This document shows, piece after piece, positions 7,142 to 15,066 of a stretch of DNA of 23,162 nt. Origin of the DNA: an uncultured Collinsella sp. (GTDB taxonomy: Bacteria; Actinomycetota; Coriobacteriia; Coriobacteriales; Coriobacteriaceae); NCBI GenBank assembly GCA_905208635.1, contig CAJLPX010000029.1:1-23162 (forward strand), written 5' to 3'. The notes under the pieces are model-generated. The model saw nothing but the letters and a program-made list of their open reading frames with translations. It was not told where the DNA came from and searched no databases. How positions within the stretch are numbered: the first letter of the stretch is position 1; the number at the start of each line of letters is the position of its first letter. The translations under genes and the position numbers were made by a program.

Positions 7142-7906
7142 ATGGCGGGAAGACGTGAAAAATTGCGCCGCGTCGGGATCATCCCCGAATATCGCGGTTT
7201 TACCCCCGATGGCCTTGCCAGCGGAGAGGCCATCGACATGACGGTCGACGAACTCGAGGTCCTGCGGCTATGCGACCTGGAAGGCCTCAATCAGGAGGCC
7301 GTCGCAAAGCACATGGGCATCGCGCGCGCCACGGTGGCGGCAATTTGCAGCCGAGCGCATCGCAAGGTGGCAAATGCGCTGGTCAATGGTCGGGCGCTCA
7401 TCATCGAAGGCGGCAATATCGCGTACTCCCCCATTACCACGGCAACGGCCGTATGGCCAGCAAAGGAGATCGACACCATGAGGGTGGCAACGACGTACGA
7501 CAACGGCAGCATCTTTATGCACTTTGGCCGCAGCGAGCAGTTCAAGATCTACGACATCCAGGATGGCAAGGTGCTCAACGAACAGGTCGTGGGCACTGGC
7601 GGCACCGGTCACGGCGCATTGGCGGGCCTGCTTGCCAACGGCGGCGTCGACACGCTCATCTGCGGCGGTATCGGCGGCGGCGCCATCAACGCGCTCACCC
7701 AGGCCGGCATCACGGTCTACGCGGGCGCCCAGGGCAGCTGCGACGCCTGCGTCGAGGCCCTTATCGCGGGCACGCTCGCGCAGACCGGCGAGGCCACCTG
7801 CGACTGCCATGGTCACGACCACGAGCACGCCCATGAGCATGGCGAGTCCTGCGGCTGCCACGGCCATCACGAGCACAAGGGCCACGAGGGTTGCGGCTGC
7901 CACTAG
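7142..7906 (+). CDS. DUF134 regulator fused to NifX/NifB domain, His/Cys tail
   Basis: A 254-residue three-part protein. Residues 1-92 are a DUF134 (COG1342) predicted DNA-binding domain, with helix-turn-helix MTVDELEVLRLCDLEGLNQE running on to AKHMGIARATVAAICSRAHRKVA. Residues 113-210 are a Nitro_FeMo-Co (NifX/NifB C-terminal) domain: MRVATTYDNGSIFMHFGRSEQF, then GTGGTGHGALAGLLANGGVDT, LICGGIGGGAINAL and QGSCDACVEALIAG. Residues 220-254 hold 12 His and 6 Cys, in CDCHGHDHEHAHEHGE and CGCH repeats, and probably bind a transition metal. The ATG is preceded by GGAGAG at 3-base spacing. A likely reading is a metal- or Fe-S-responsive autoregulator acting at the two upstream palindromes (inference). 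No nitrogenase or molybdenum genes are nearby. It could instead be a metal chaperone that happens to bind DNA. Confidence 0.88.
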   Translation: MAGRREKLRRVGIIPEYRGFTPDGLASGEAIDMTVDELEVLRLCDLEGLNQEAVAKHMGIARATVAAICSRAHRKVANALVNGRALIIEGGNIAYSPITTATAVWPAKEIDTMRVATTYDNGSIFMHFGRSEQFKIYDIQDGKVLNEQVVGTGGTGHGALAGLLANGGVDTLICGGIGGGAINALTQAGITVYAGAQGSCDACVEALIAGTLAQTGEATCDCHGHDHEHAHEHGESCGCHGHHEHKGHEGCGCH

Positions 7907-7968
7907 CGGCACGGCACCGCGAGCTCGGGGCGCGACGCTGAACGCAGCCCAACTATCAAAGCCAACAA

Positions 7969-8002
7969 CAAAGGCCACCCGGTAGCTTCCGAGTGGCCTT
8001 TG
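7969..8002. terminator. Bidirectional terminator, DUF134-fusion / ffh
   Basis: A 10-bp stem (CAAAGGCCAC, 7969-7978, pairing with 7993-8002), extended inside by CGG/CCG around a 6-base loop. The minus strand continues TTGTTGGCTTTG. It lies between convergent genes and probably ends the 15-kb minus-strand cluster. Confidence 0.8.
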
Positions 8003-8026
8003 CCATATCAAGCTGGAATTACAGCT

Positions 8027-9496
8027 CTATTTCTTATTGCGCATCTGCGCTTCCATCTGGCGCAGTAGGTCCATGTCGGACTTGGGGCCACCCATGCCGC
8101 CTATACCGCCCAGACCCATGGCATCCAGGCCGGGAATATTGGGCATGCGCATCTTTTTGCCCTTCTTGCCCTTCTTGCCCTTCTTGCCGCCGGCCTGCGC
8201 CTGATTGGCCATCGTGCGCATGCGGCCCATCATCTTATTCATCTCGCCCCACTGCTTCATAAGGCTATTGACCTCGGTGGGGGTCACGCCGGCGCCCTTG
8301 GCAATGCGAGCACGGCGCTGGCCGTTGATGATGGAGGGGCGCAGGCGTTCCACCTTGGTCATCGACATGATAATGGCCTCGTTCTTGTCAAAGATGCCCT
8401 CGTCCAGGTTTCCACCCATCTGGTTGAGCGCGCGCTGGCCACCGGGAAGCATTCCCAGGATGCCCTTCATGCCGCCCATCTTCTTAACGGCCTTCATCTG
8501 GTCGAGCATGTCGTTCATGGTAAAGCCCTCGCGCAGCATGCGCTCGGCGGCCTCGAGCTGCTCGGCATCGGCGGCCTCCTGGGCCTTCTCGATGATGCCG
8601 ACGACGTCGCCCATGCCCAAGATTCGCTTGGCCATACGGTCGGGGTAGAACGGCTCCAGCGAATCGGGCTTCTCGCCCATGCTCACGAACTTGATGGGCT
8701 TGCCGGTCACCTGGCGCACGGAAAGCGCGCCGCCACCACGAGCATCGCCGTCGAGCTTGGAGATGATCACGCCGTCAAAGTCGGTGCGCTCGGCGAAGGT
8801 CGAGACGACGTTGACGATATCCTGGCCGGTCATGGCATCGACGACCATCAGCACCTGATCGGGCTTGACGGCCTTCTTAATGTCCACGGCTTCCTGCATC
8901 ATCTGCTCGTCGATCTGCAAACGACCGGCGGTATCGACGATGACCACGTCACGCAGGTGGTCGACGGCCTCCTGAATAGCGCCCTTGGCGATGTCGACCG
9001 GGTGTGCACCGTCGCCACGGAAGACCGGCACGCCGATCTCTCCGCCAAGCGTGGCTAGCTGGTCGGCTGCGGCGGGACGGTAGACGTCGCACGCGGCGAG
9101 CAGCGGCGAGCGGCCCTGCTTCTTGAGCAGGTAGGCCAGCTTTACGGCCGCCGTGGTCTTACCGGAGCCCTGCAGGCCCACGAGCATGATGACGTTGGGG
9201 ATACGGTTGCTAAAGACGAGCTTGCTCTCGGTGGAGCCGAGCATCTCGGTGAGCTCGTCGAGCACGATCTTGACGACGTTTTGCGCCGGCGACAGCGACT
9301 CCATGACCTCTGCGGTCATGCAGCGCTCCTTGGTCTTGGCGACGAACTCCTTGACAACCTTAAAGTTGACGTCGGCTTCGAGCAGCGCCATGCGAATATC
9401 GCGCATGGCCGAGGTGATGTCGGCCTCGGTCAGCTTACCCTTGCCGCGCAGGCGGTCAAATGTGTCATTGAGGCGATCGCTCAGAGAATCAAACAC
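8027..9496 (-). CDS. ffh: Signal recognition particle protein Ffh
   Basis: SRP54-type GTPase of 489 residues that binds 4.5S/6S RNA and signal peptides and docks with FtsY. N domain 1-95; G domain with GLQGSGKT at 107-114, DVYRPAAADQL, VDTAGRLQ and SKLDGDARGGG; M domain from about 300, rich in Met (MLDQMKAVKKMGGMKGILGM). The C-terminal tail carries a Lys/Gly repeat (KGKKGKKGKK) and a Gly/Met stretch. It starts with GTG at 9494-9496, with AAGGAG 7 bases upstream. It follows ftsY by 10 bases and is the last gene of the cluster. The Bacillus gene ylxM, normally between ftsY and ffh, is missing, and rpsP does not follow. Confidence 0.97.
   Translation of the reverse strand: MFDSLSDRLNDTFDRLRGKGKLTEADITSAMRDIRMALLEADVNFKVVKEFVAKTKERCMTAEVMESLSPAQNVVKIVLDELTEMLGSTESKLVFSNRIPNVIMLVGLQGSGKTTAAVKLAYLLKKQGRSPLLAACDVYRPAAADQLATLGGEIGVPVFRGDGAHPVDIAKGAIQEAVDHLRDVVIVDTAGRLQIDEQMMQEAVDIKKAVKPDQVLMVVDAMTGQDIVNVVSTFAERTDFDGVIISKLDGDARGGGALSVRQVTGKPIKFVSMGEKPDSLEPFYPDRMAKRILGMGDVVGIIEKAQEAADAEQLEAAERMLREGFTMNDMLDQMKAVKKMGGMKGILGMLPGGQRALNQMGGNLDEGIFDKNEAIIMSMTKVERLRPSIINGQRRARIAKGAGVTPTEVNSLMKQWGEMNKMMGRMRTMANQAQAGGKKGKKGKKGKKMRMPNIPGLDAMGLGGIGGMGGPKSDMDLLRQMEAQMRNKK
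8159..8185. repeat. Three 9-bp tandem repeats inside ffh
   Basis: Unit GCCCTTCTT three times, encoding the Lys-Lys-Gly repeat near the Ffh C-terminus. In-frame unit changes would alter tail charge without breaking the protein. Confidence 0.85.
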
Positions 9497-9506
9497 TAGT
9501 CACTCC

Positions 9507-10424
9507 TTAATTGGACTCGCCCACCAGGGCGCGGCAGAAATCTATGGCATTGAACTCCTGTAGGTCATCGACCTGCTCGCCCACGCCCACGCGCAGAATC
9601 GGGAGCTTGAGCTTCTCGGCCACGGCCATGGCGATGCCGCCCTTTGCCGTACCGTCGAGCTTCGTCATGATGATACCGTCCAGACCCAGCGCCTCGTTAA
9701 ACTCGAGCGCCTGGTTCAGACCGTTCTGGCCGGTGGCGGCATCGATCACGAGCACGACCGAGACGGGCATGGGGCCGGCGGCCATATTGGCGGCGCGCTT
9801 ACGCGTCACGTTAACCACTTTGGCAAGCTCGCGCATGAGCTCGGGACTCGTGTGCAGGCGGCCGGCGGTGTCGATCAGCACCAGGTCGCTGCCGCGCTTA
9901 TCGGCCTCATCGAGCACGTCGTAGCAAACACTTGCCGGGTCGGAGCCGCGATCGCGCTTGATGACGGGGACGCCGGCGCGCTGACCCCACACATCGAGCT
10001 GCTCGATGGCGGCGGCGCGGAAGGTATCGGCAGAACCGATCACGACATTCTTGCCGCGGGCGGCCATGGCGCTCGCGATCTTGCCGACCGTCGTGGTCTT
10101 GCCGGCGCCGTTAATGCCTACAAACAGCACGCAGCTCGGCGTGTCGGAGAACGGATCGCGCTCGGCGGGCACAAAATGCTGCTCGAGCTGCTCAGCCAGG
10201 GCGCGACGGAGCTGCGGGGCGGTCTTGAGGTTCTTCTTGGCGGCCGTCTCGCGCAGATCATCGGAGACCTGAATGGCGACCTCGGCACCCATGTCACCCA
10301 TAACGAGGGTATCCTCAAGGTCCTCCCAAAAGTCCTCGTCGACCTCGCCGCCAAAGTAGAAGACCTCGTTGAGGGCCTCGCGGCTGCGCTCAAGTCCGCG
10401 CGAGAGAGCGTCAAAGAATCCCAT
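9507..10424 (-). CDS. ftsY: Signal recognition particle receptor FtsY
   Basis: SRP receptor GTPase of 305 residues at the membrane; it pairs with Ffh to deliver ribosomes to the translocon. N domain 1-90, then G domain with GINGAGKTT (103-111), SADTFRAAAIEQL, IDTAGRLHT and MTKLDGTAKGG, ending in GVGEQVDDLQEFNAIDF. It begins straight at the N domain, with no long acidic A domain like that of E. coli, so membrane binding must rest on the short amphipathic N-terminus (MGFFDALSRGLERSREALNE). The ATG shares its A with the smc TAA stop, so translation is likely coupled. Confidence 0.96.
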   Translation of the reverse strand: MGFFDALSRGLERSREALNEVFYFGGEVDEDFWEDLEDTLVMGDMGAEVAIQVSDDLRETAAKKNLKTAPQLRRALAEQLEQHFVPAERDPFSDTPSCVLFVGINGAGKTTTVGKIASAMAARGKNVVIGSADTFRAAAIEQLDVWGQRAGVPVIKRDRGSDPASVCYDVLDEADKRGSDLVLIDTAGRLHTSPELMRELAKVVNVTRKRAANMAAGPMPVSVVLVIDAATGQNGLNQALEFNEALGLDGIIMTKLDGTAKGGIAMAVAEKLKLPILRVGVGEQVDDLQEFNAIDFCRALVGESN

Positions 10425-13400
10425 TATGCATTCACGACCTTTCCGGTTTCGCGATCGAGTTTTTGCGAGACGACGCGGCTGACGCCGTCGGCTTGCATCG
10501 AGACGCCATAGAGAACGTCAGCGTCCTCCATAGTACGGCGCTGATGCGAAATGACCAAGAGCTGCGTATCGGAACGCAACACGTCGAGCGCGCCGATGAG
10601 CTTGGACAGGTTGGCGTCGTCAAGTGCCGCCTCGACCTCGTCCAGCACATAGAACGGCACCGTGCGCGTGCGGTACACGGCAAAGAGCAGGGCGAGTGCC
10701 GTCAGACTCTTCTCGCCGCCCGACATGAGCATCATCTTGGTGATGCGCTTGCCGCGCGGCTGCGCCACGACCTCGATACCCGTCTCGGCCGGATGCTCAG
10801 GATCGGTCATCTCCAGATGAGCCTGGCCACCCGGGAACAGCATAGCGAAGATCTCGCGGAAGTTCGCGTCGACCTTCTCAAACGTCACAAGGAACGCCTT
10901 GCGCATCTTGCGATCAATAGCCACCGTGATCTTGGTGAGCGCCTTACGCGCGCTCTCCAGATCGGCCAGCTGCTCCTCGATGTAATCGGCGCGGCGCTTG
11001 AGCTGCTCGTACTCCTCCATGGCAACTTGGTTCACGGGACCAAGGTTGTTGATCTGGCGCACAAGCTGGTTGAGCTCGCGCTCGGCGGCATCGCGGTCCG
11101 TGGGCGCGGGAAGCATGAGCGCTTCCTCGAGTACCGTGTTGCCATCGGCGGTAATGGCCTTAATGGCGGCCTCTACCTGCACCTCGAGCTTGCCACGCGC
11201 GACCTTAAACTCGTTTTGCGTGGCGGTGGCGGTATCGACCTTCTCCTTAGCGCGGGCAACCTCTGCCTTGGCATCCTCGATGGTCTTCTTGAGCGAAGCG
11301 GAGTCCGCCTCCTCCAGAGAGGCCTGGTCACGCAGACGCGCTGCCCAATCCGACGCGCGCTCCAGCAGGGCCGAATAGCGCTCGTGCATGGGATCGACGC
11401 GCAGGCGCAGCAGCTCGAGTGAGCGCGAGGCCTGGCGTGTTCCGCGGATACGGCGGTCGATGCCCTCCAGGCGATGCTCCAGATCGGGCACGCGGCCCTT
11501 CAGAGAACGAAGGCGCTCGCTCGTCTGGGCCAGGCGGACCTTGGCATCGGCGAGCTTGCCGGCGGCCTCGGAATCGTCACGGCGAACGCGGTCGAGTTCG
11601 TCGTTGGCTTCGGCAATCTGAAGGCCAAGATCGCTTGCCTGCGCTCGGGCCTCGTCACGCGAGCGGGTGAGCTCGTCCACGCGCGGGCGCGCAGCGCGAA
11701 CGGCCTCGGCGGCCTGCTCGCGGCGCTTGGAGATGCGCACGCGCTCGACCTCGGCGTTGTTGGCGCTTTGCTCCAGGCGGCCAATCTCGGAGAGCAGCGA
11801 GCGGCGCTCGCCCTCAAGACGGGCGATCTCGCCGGCGGCATCGCCCTCAGCGGCACGCGCCTCTTCGACGGCCGCATTGGCCTCGACGACCCGATCCGAC
11901 ACATGCTCAAACACAGCAGCCAGATCGGGCTCCAGGCCCTCCAGCTCGCGAATGCGACGTTTGCGCTCCAAGGCACCCGACGCCTCGCCGGCGTCGAGGC
12001 CCACACGCACCAGGCCGCCGCAGGCGACGCGGGCGCCATCGGGGGTCACGTAAGTCACGCCGTCAACGACAGGCGCGGCCAGCGCAGCCGCCAAGTCGTC
12101 GACAACGTAATAGCCGCCGAGCAGCGCCTCGACAACCGGGCCATAGCCGGCGCGTACGGACAGGCGATCGACCAGGCGGGAACCGGCAGCGCCCTTAGCG
12201 GCAGCAGAGGCGCTCGCACCGCGCGCCACCAGCAGCGCCTCGCCCGAGGCCTTCTTCTGGTCCAGAGCGGCACGACCGGCACGCTCAAGCGCGGACGTAT
12301 CGTCGAACAGCAGCGCATCGATATCGCCGGCAAGCAGCTGCTCCACCAGGCCCTCGAGCTCACGAGGGGCCTCGAGCACGTCGCCCAGACGACCCGAGAC
12401 ATCGTCGCCCAGTACACCCACCAGACAGCTCACGAGCGGCGAGCTGTCGGCCATGCGGGCATCGAGTTTCTTTTGGCTAGCAAGCTCCGAGCGCACCTCG
12501 GACAGTTTGTTGCGCGCCTCGCTCTCGCGGGCACGCAAGTCCTTAAGGGCTGCACGGGCGACCTCGGTAGCCTCGCGCGCATCAATCTGGGCTTGACGGG
12601 CCTGATCGAGTGCACCCTCAAGCTCCTCGGCGCGGTCGCGACGGCTCTCGAGTGAGGCCGTGACTTCCTCGAGCTGGTCATCGATCTGCTCCAGGCGCGA
12701 GGCATACATGTTGTCCTCGACCTCGGCGTTGCTCAGCGAGTCCTTCACCTTGGCGAGTTCGAGCGCCGCGTTATCGGCCACACGCTGCACATCGCGTTGC
12801 TCACGCGTAAGCTGCGAAATCTGATTGTCGAGCGTCACGCGCCGCTCGTGGAGCTCGGCGGCGGCAGGTCCGGCGGCGTCAACGTCCTCCTGGGCCTGCA
12901 TGTGCGCGCCGGTCACTTCCTCAAGCTGCGCACGCGCGTCCTCGAGCTCCTCTACCACGCGACGACGCTGATGCTCGGAGCTCGAGATCTGGCCGCGCAT
13001 GTCGGACAGGCGCGACACCATGTTGTGGCCCTTTTCCTCGAGCAGGCGCATATCGGAGTTAATGCGGCCGACCACGTCTTGCATATGGCGGCGCTGCTCG
13101 CCCAGATCGCCCACAAACAGGCCCTTTTCCTCGAGCATGACCTGGAGCTTCTCGAGCTCGCGTTCCTTTTCGCCCAAGCGGTACTGCGCAAGCTCCAGCT
13201 CGGCGGCACCTTCCTTGGAGCGGCTCTCCAAGTCGTTCCACTGCGACTGCAGCGAACGCAGCTCGTCGACGGCCAGCATCTGCGTAAGCTCGTTCGCGCG
13301 CGAGGACAGCTCTTTATACTTGCGCGCGCGATCGACCTGACGCTCCAGCGGTCGCAGCTGACGGGCAATTTCCTTATTGATGTCGCGGGCACGCGTCAGG

Positions 13401-13960
13401 TGCTCGTCCATCGATTTAATCTTTCTGAGCGCACGCTCCTTGCGGCGCTTGTGCTTGGAGATGCCGGCGGCCTCCTCGATGAGGGCACGGCGCTCCTCGG
13501 GGCGGCTCTGCAAAATGGCGTCGAGCTTGCCCTGGCTGATGATGGAATGCGTATCCTTGCCCAAGCCCGAATCGTGCAGGATGTCCTGAATGTCCATCAG
13601 GCGGCACGGACTCGAGTTGATGAGGTACTCGCTTTCGCCCGAGCGATACATACGACGGGTGATGGCGACCTCGTCAAAGTCGACGGGCAGCATATGGTCC
13701 GAGTTATCGAGCACCAGCGTGACCTCGGCGACACCCACCGGCTTGCGCGCTGACGAGCCCGAGAAGATGACATCCTCCATGGCCTGGCCGCGCAGCTGCT
13801 TGGCACTCTGCTCGCCCAGGACCCACAGAATCGAGTCAGAGATGTTCGATTTTCCCGAGCCGTTGGGACCGACGATGACGGTCAGGCCCGGCTCAAACGT
13901 CATATGGGCGCGGTCGGCAAACGACTTGAACCCTTTGAGCGTGAGGGACTTGAGATACAC
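10424..13960 (-). CDS. smc: Chromosome segregation ATPase SMC
   Basis: A 1178-residue condensin subunit (B. subtilis SMC is about 1186) that loops and compacts DNA. Walker A GPNGSGKS is at 31-38 in the N-terminal head. Two very long coiled-coil arms (about 165-500 and 670-1000) flank a hinge at about 505-655 (SPLVSCLVGVLGDD to GLVRVGLDAG). The C-terminal head has signature LMSGGEKSLTALAL from 1078 and Walker B FYVLDEVEAALDD near 1103-1115. The start is GTG at 13958-13960, with GAGGA a few bases upstream, 10 bases after rnc. Its partners ScpA and ScpB are not in the window. The stop overlaps the ftsY start by one base. Confidence 0.97.
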   Translation of the reverse strand: MYLKSLTLKGFKSFADRAHMTFEPGLTVIVGPNGSGKSNISDSILWVLGEQSAKQLRGQAMEDVIFSGSSARKPVGVAEVTLVLDNSDHMLPVDFDEVAITRRMYRSGESEYLINSSPCRLMDIQDILHDSGLGKDTHSIISQGKLDAILQSRPEERRALIEEAAGISKHKRRKERALRKIKSMDEHLTRARDINKEIARQLRPLERQVDRARKYKELSSRANELTQMLAVDELRSLQSQWNDLESRSKEGAAELELAQYRLGEKERELEKLQVMLEEKGLFVGDLGEQRRHMQDVVGRINSDMRLLEEKGHNMVSRLSDMRGQISSSEHQRRRVVEELEDARAQLEEVTGAHMQAQEDVDAAGPAAAELHERRVTLDNQISQLTREQRDVQRVADNAALELAKVKDSLSNAEVEDNMYASRLEQIDDQLEEVTASLESRRDRAEELEGALDQARQAQIDAREATEVARAALKDLRARESEARNKLSEVRSELASQKKLDARMADSSPLVSCLVGVLGDDVSGRLGDVLEAPRELEGLVEQLLAGDIDALLFDDTSALERAGRAALDQKKASGEALLVARGASASAAAKGAAGSRLVDRLSVRAGYGPVVEALLGGYYVVDDLAAALAAPVVDGVTYVTPDGARVACGGLVRVGLDAGEASGALERKRRIRELEGLEPDLAAVFEHVSDRVVEANAAVEEARAAEGDAAGEIARLEGERRSLLSEIGRLEQSANNAEVERVRISKRREQAAEAVRAARPRVDELTRSRDEARAQASDLGLQIAEANDELDRVRRDDSEAAGKLADAKVRLAQTSERLRSLKGRVPDLEHRLEGIDRRIRGTRQASRSLELLRLRVDPMHERYSALLERASDWAARLRDQASLEEADSASLKKTIEDAKAEVARAKEKVDTATATQNEFKVARGKLEVQVEAAIKAITADGNTVLEEALMLPAPTDRDAAERELNQLVRQINNLGPVNQVAMEEYEQLKRRADYIEEQLADLESARKALTKITVAIDRKMRKAFLVTFEKVDANFREIFAMLFPGGQAHLEMTDPEHPAETGIEVVAQPRGKRITKMMLMSGGEKSLTALALLFAVYRTRTVPFYVLDEVEAALDDANLSKLIGALDVLRSDTQLLVISHQRRTMEDADVLYGVSMQADGVSRVVSQKLDRETGKVVNA

Positions 13961-13970
13961 GGTTCCTCGC

Positions 13971-14696
13971 TTAAACAGGCTTCTTGTTGAGAATCACGCC
14001 GTTGGTGGTGTAGCCCATGCGGTCAAGTGCCTCAAGTGCAGCGGCTCCCTCGGCTTCCTTCTTTGAGGAGCCGGAGCCGCGACCCTGGCGAATACCATCG
14101 ATCAACACCACGGCGGTAAAGGTGGGCGCATGCGCCGGGCCCTCGGAGCCAACGAGCTTATACGCCGGGGGTTCGTGACCGTCGGCTTGCACGCACTCCT
14201 GCAAGAACGATTTGGGGTTCGCGGGGTGCTCGGCACGCTCGGAGGCCAGGTGCGGTTTGAGCGTACGATGGATAAAGTCCGCCGCAACATCCCAGCCGGC
14301 ATCCAGGTACAGCGCACCCACGAGCGACTCGTAGACGTTCTCGAGCGCCGAGTGCAGGCCGCGCGCGCCGGTACCGGTCTCGGAGGCACCAAAGATGATG
14401 ATGTCGTCGATGCCCAGCTCATGCGACACCTCGGATAGCGTAGCGCCCGAGACAAGCGACACCTTCAGGCGCGTGAGCTTGCCCTCGTCAAACTCGGGAT
14501 AGGACTCAAAGAGCGAACGGGCGACGACGGCGCCCAAAATGGAATCGCCCAAGAACTCAAGGCGCTCATAGCTGGCAGAAACCGGCTGGCCCTCGACTGC
14601 CGAGGGATGCGTAAGCGCCGCGCGCAGAAGCACCTTATTATTGAACTCGTGGCCCAGAATTTCCTGGGCACACGTAAGTCGTTCAGACAAAGCCAA
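13971..14696 (-). CDS. rnc: Ribonuclease III
   Basis: Double-strand-specific endoribonuclease of 241 residues for rRNA and mRNA processing. The catalytic domain shows YERLEFLGDSILGAVV (about 44-59) with the conserved Glu and Asp. The second metal-binding motif reads ALENVYESLVGALYLDAG; Asn stands where E. coli has Asp114, while the catalytic Glu is kept. The C-terminal dsRNA-binding domain (about 165-232) has NPKSFLQECVQADG and GSGSSKKEAEGAAALEAL. The start is TTG at 14694-14696, with GGGAGG about 8 bases upstream inside the end of acpP. A second TTG two codons later is possible. Only 3 bases separate it from acpP. Confidence 0.94.
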   Translation of the reverse strand: MALSERLTCAQEILGHEFNNKVLLRAALTHPSAVEGQPVSASYERLEFLGDSILGAVVARSLFESYPEFDEGKLTRLKVSLVSGATLSEVSHELGIDDIIIFGASETGTGARGLHSALENVYESLVGALYLDAGWDVAADFIHRTLKPHLASERAEHPANPKSFLQECVQADGHEPPAYKLVGSEGPAHAPTFTAVVLIDGIRQGRGSGSSKKEAEGAAALEALDRMGYTTNGVILNKKPV

Positions 14697-14699
14697 GAC

Positions 14700-14942
14700 C
14701 TAGGCCTCCCTGGCGTTTTCAATCGCGTCGACGGCGTCGGCGACAGAGTTGAGCGAGAGCAGAGTCTCGTCATCGATCTCGAGGTTGAACTCGTCCTCGA
14801 TAGCCGTAACCAGCTGCAGGCGCTCGAGCGAGTTGGCATCGAGATCGTCAAAGGTGGTCTCATCGCTAATTTCGGCAACATCGACGCCCAGAACGTCAGC
14901 AGCGACCTCGGCGATCTTGTCGAAGATTTCGGAGCGGTCCAT
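14700..14942 (-). CDS. acpP: Acyl carrier protein
   Basis: An 80-residue acidic four-helix carrier that holds growing acyl chains on 4'-phosphopantetheine. The attachment serine is Ser38, in LDANSLERLQL; the usual Asp-Ser-Leu motif is Asn-Ser-Leu here. Helix II and III sequences (LVTAIEDEFNLEIDDET, SVADAVDAIE) are typical. The ATG at 14940-14942 has AGAGGA about 7 bases upstream. Placement between plsX and rnc is the classical acpP position, although fabD and fabG, which lie there in Bacillus, are absent. A 124-base leader with a 22-base palindrome precedes it, so it may be regulated apart from plsX. Confidence 0.93.
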   Translation of the reverse strand: MDRSEIFDKIAEVAADVLGVDVAEISDETTFDDLDANSLERLQLVTAIEDEFNLEIDDETLLSLNSVADAVDAIENAREA

Positions 14943-14978
14943 AGCGCTTCCTCTCATAGTGCATGAATACCAAAAGAA

Positions 14979-15000
14979 TGGTACCGCCCGGGCGGTACCA
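14979..15000. promoter_or_regulatory. Perfect 22-base palindrome upstream of acpP
   Basis: Half-site TGGTACCGCCC followed directly by its reverse complement, 37 bases before the acpP ATG and 67 bases after the plsX stop. As RNA it could fold into a 9-bp stem with a CCGG loop, followed on the minus strand by ATTCTTTTGG, which is a weak terminator or attenuator. As DNA it could be a repressor operator. The sequence does not decide between them. Confidence 0.6.
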
Positions 15001-15013
15001 AGACACGGTTCTG

Positions 15014-15019
15014 ATTCTA
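15014..15019 (-). promoter_or_regulatory. Possible -10 box for acpP
   Basis: TAGAAT on the minus strand, one mismatch from consensus. It would start transcription near 15007, just before the 22-base palindrome. No clear -35 box. An alternative -10 is TATTCA (14964-14969), preceded by TGG. Confidence 0.25.
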
Positions 15020-15066
15020 CCCCACGAAGCAGGCCGCGAGGCACATAACAGCGCTCTAACTCGCTC

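Noticed and set aside
7270..7985. Two overlapping + strand frames of 188 and 153 codons within the DUF134-fusion gene
   Set aside because: Arg/Ala-rich shadows of the true frame, without ribosome sites.
8159..8185. Tandem repeat as a possible CRISPR or mobile element
   Set aside because: It is a 9-bp in-frame coding repeat in ffh, without spacers.
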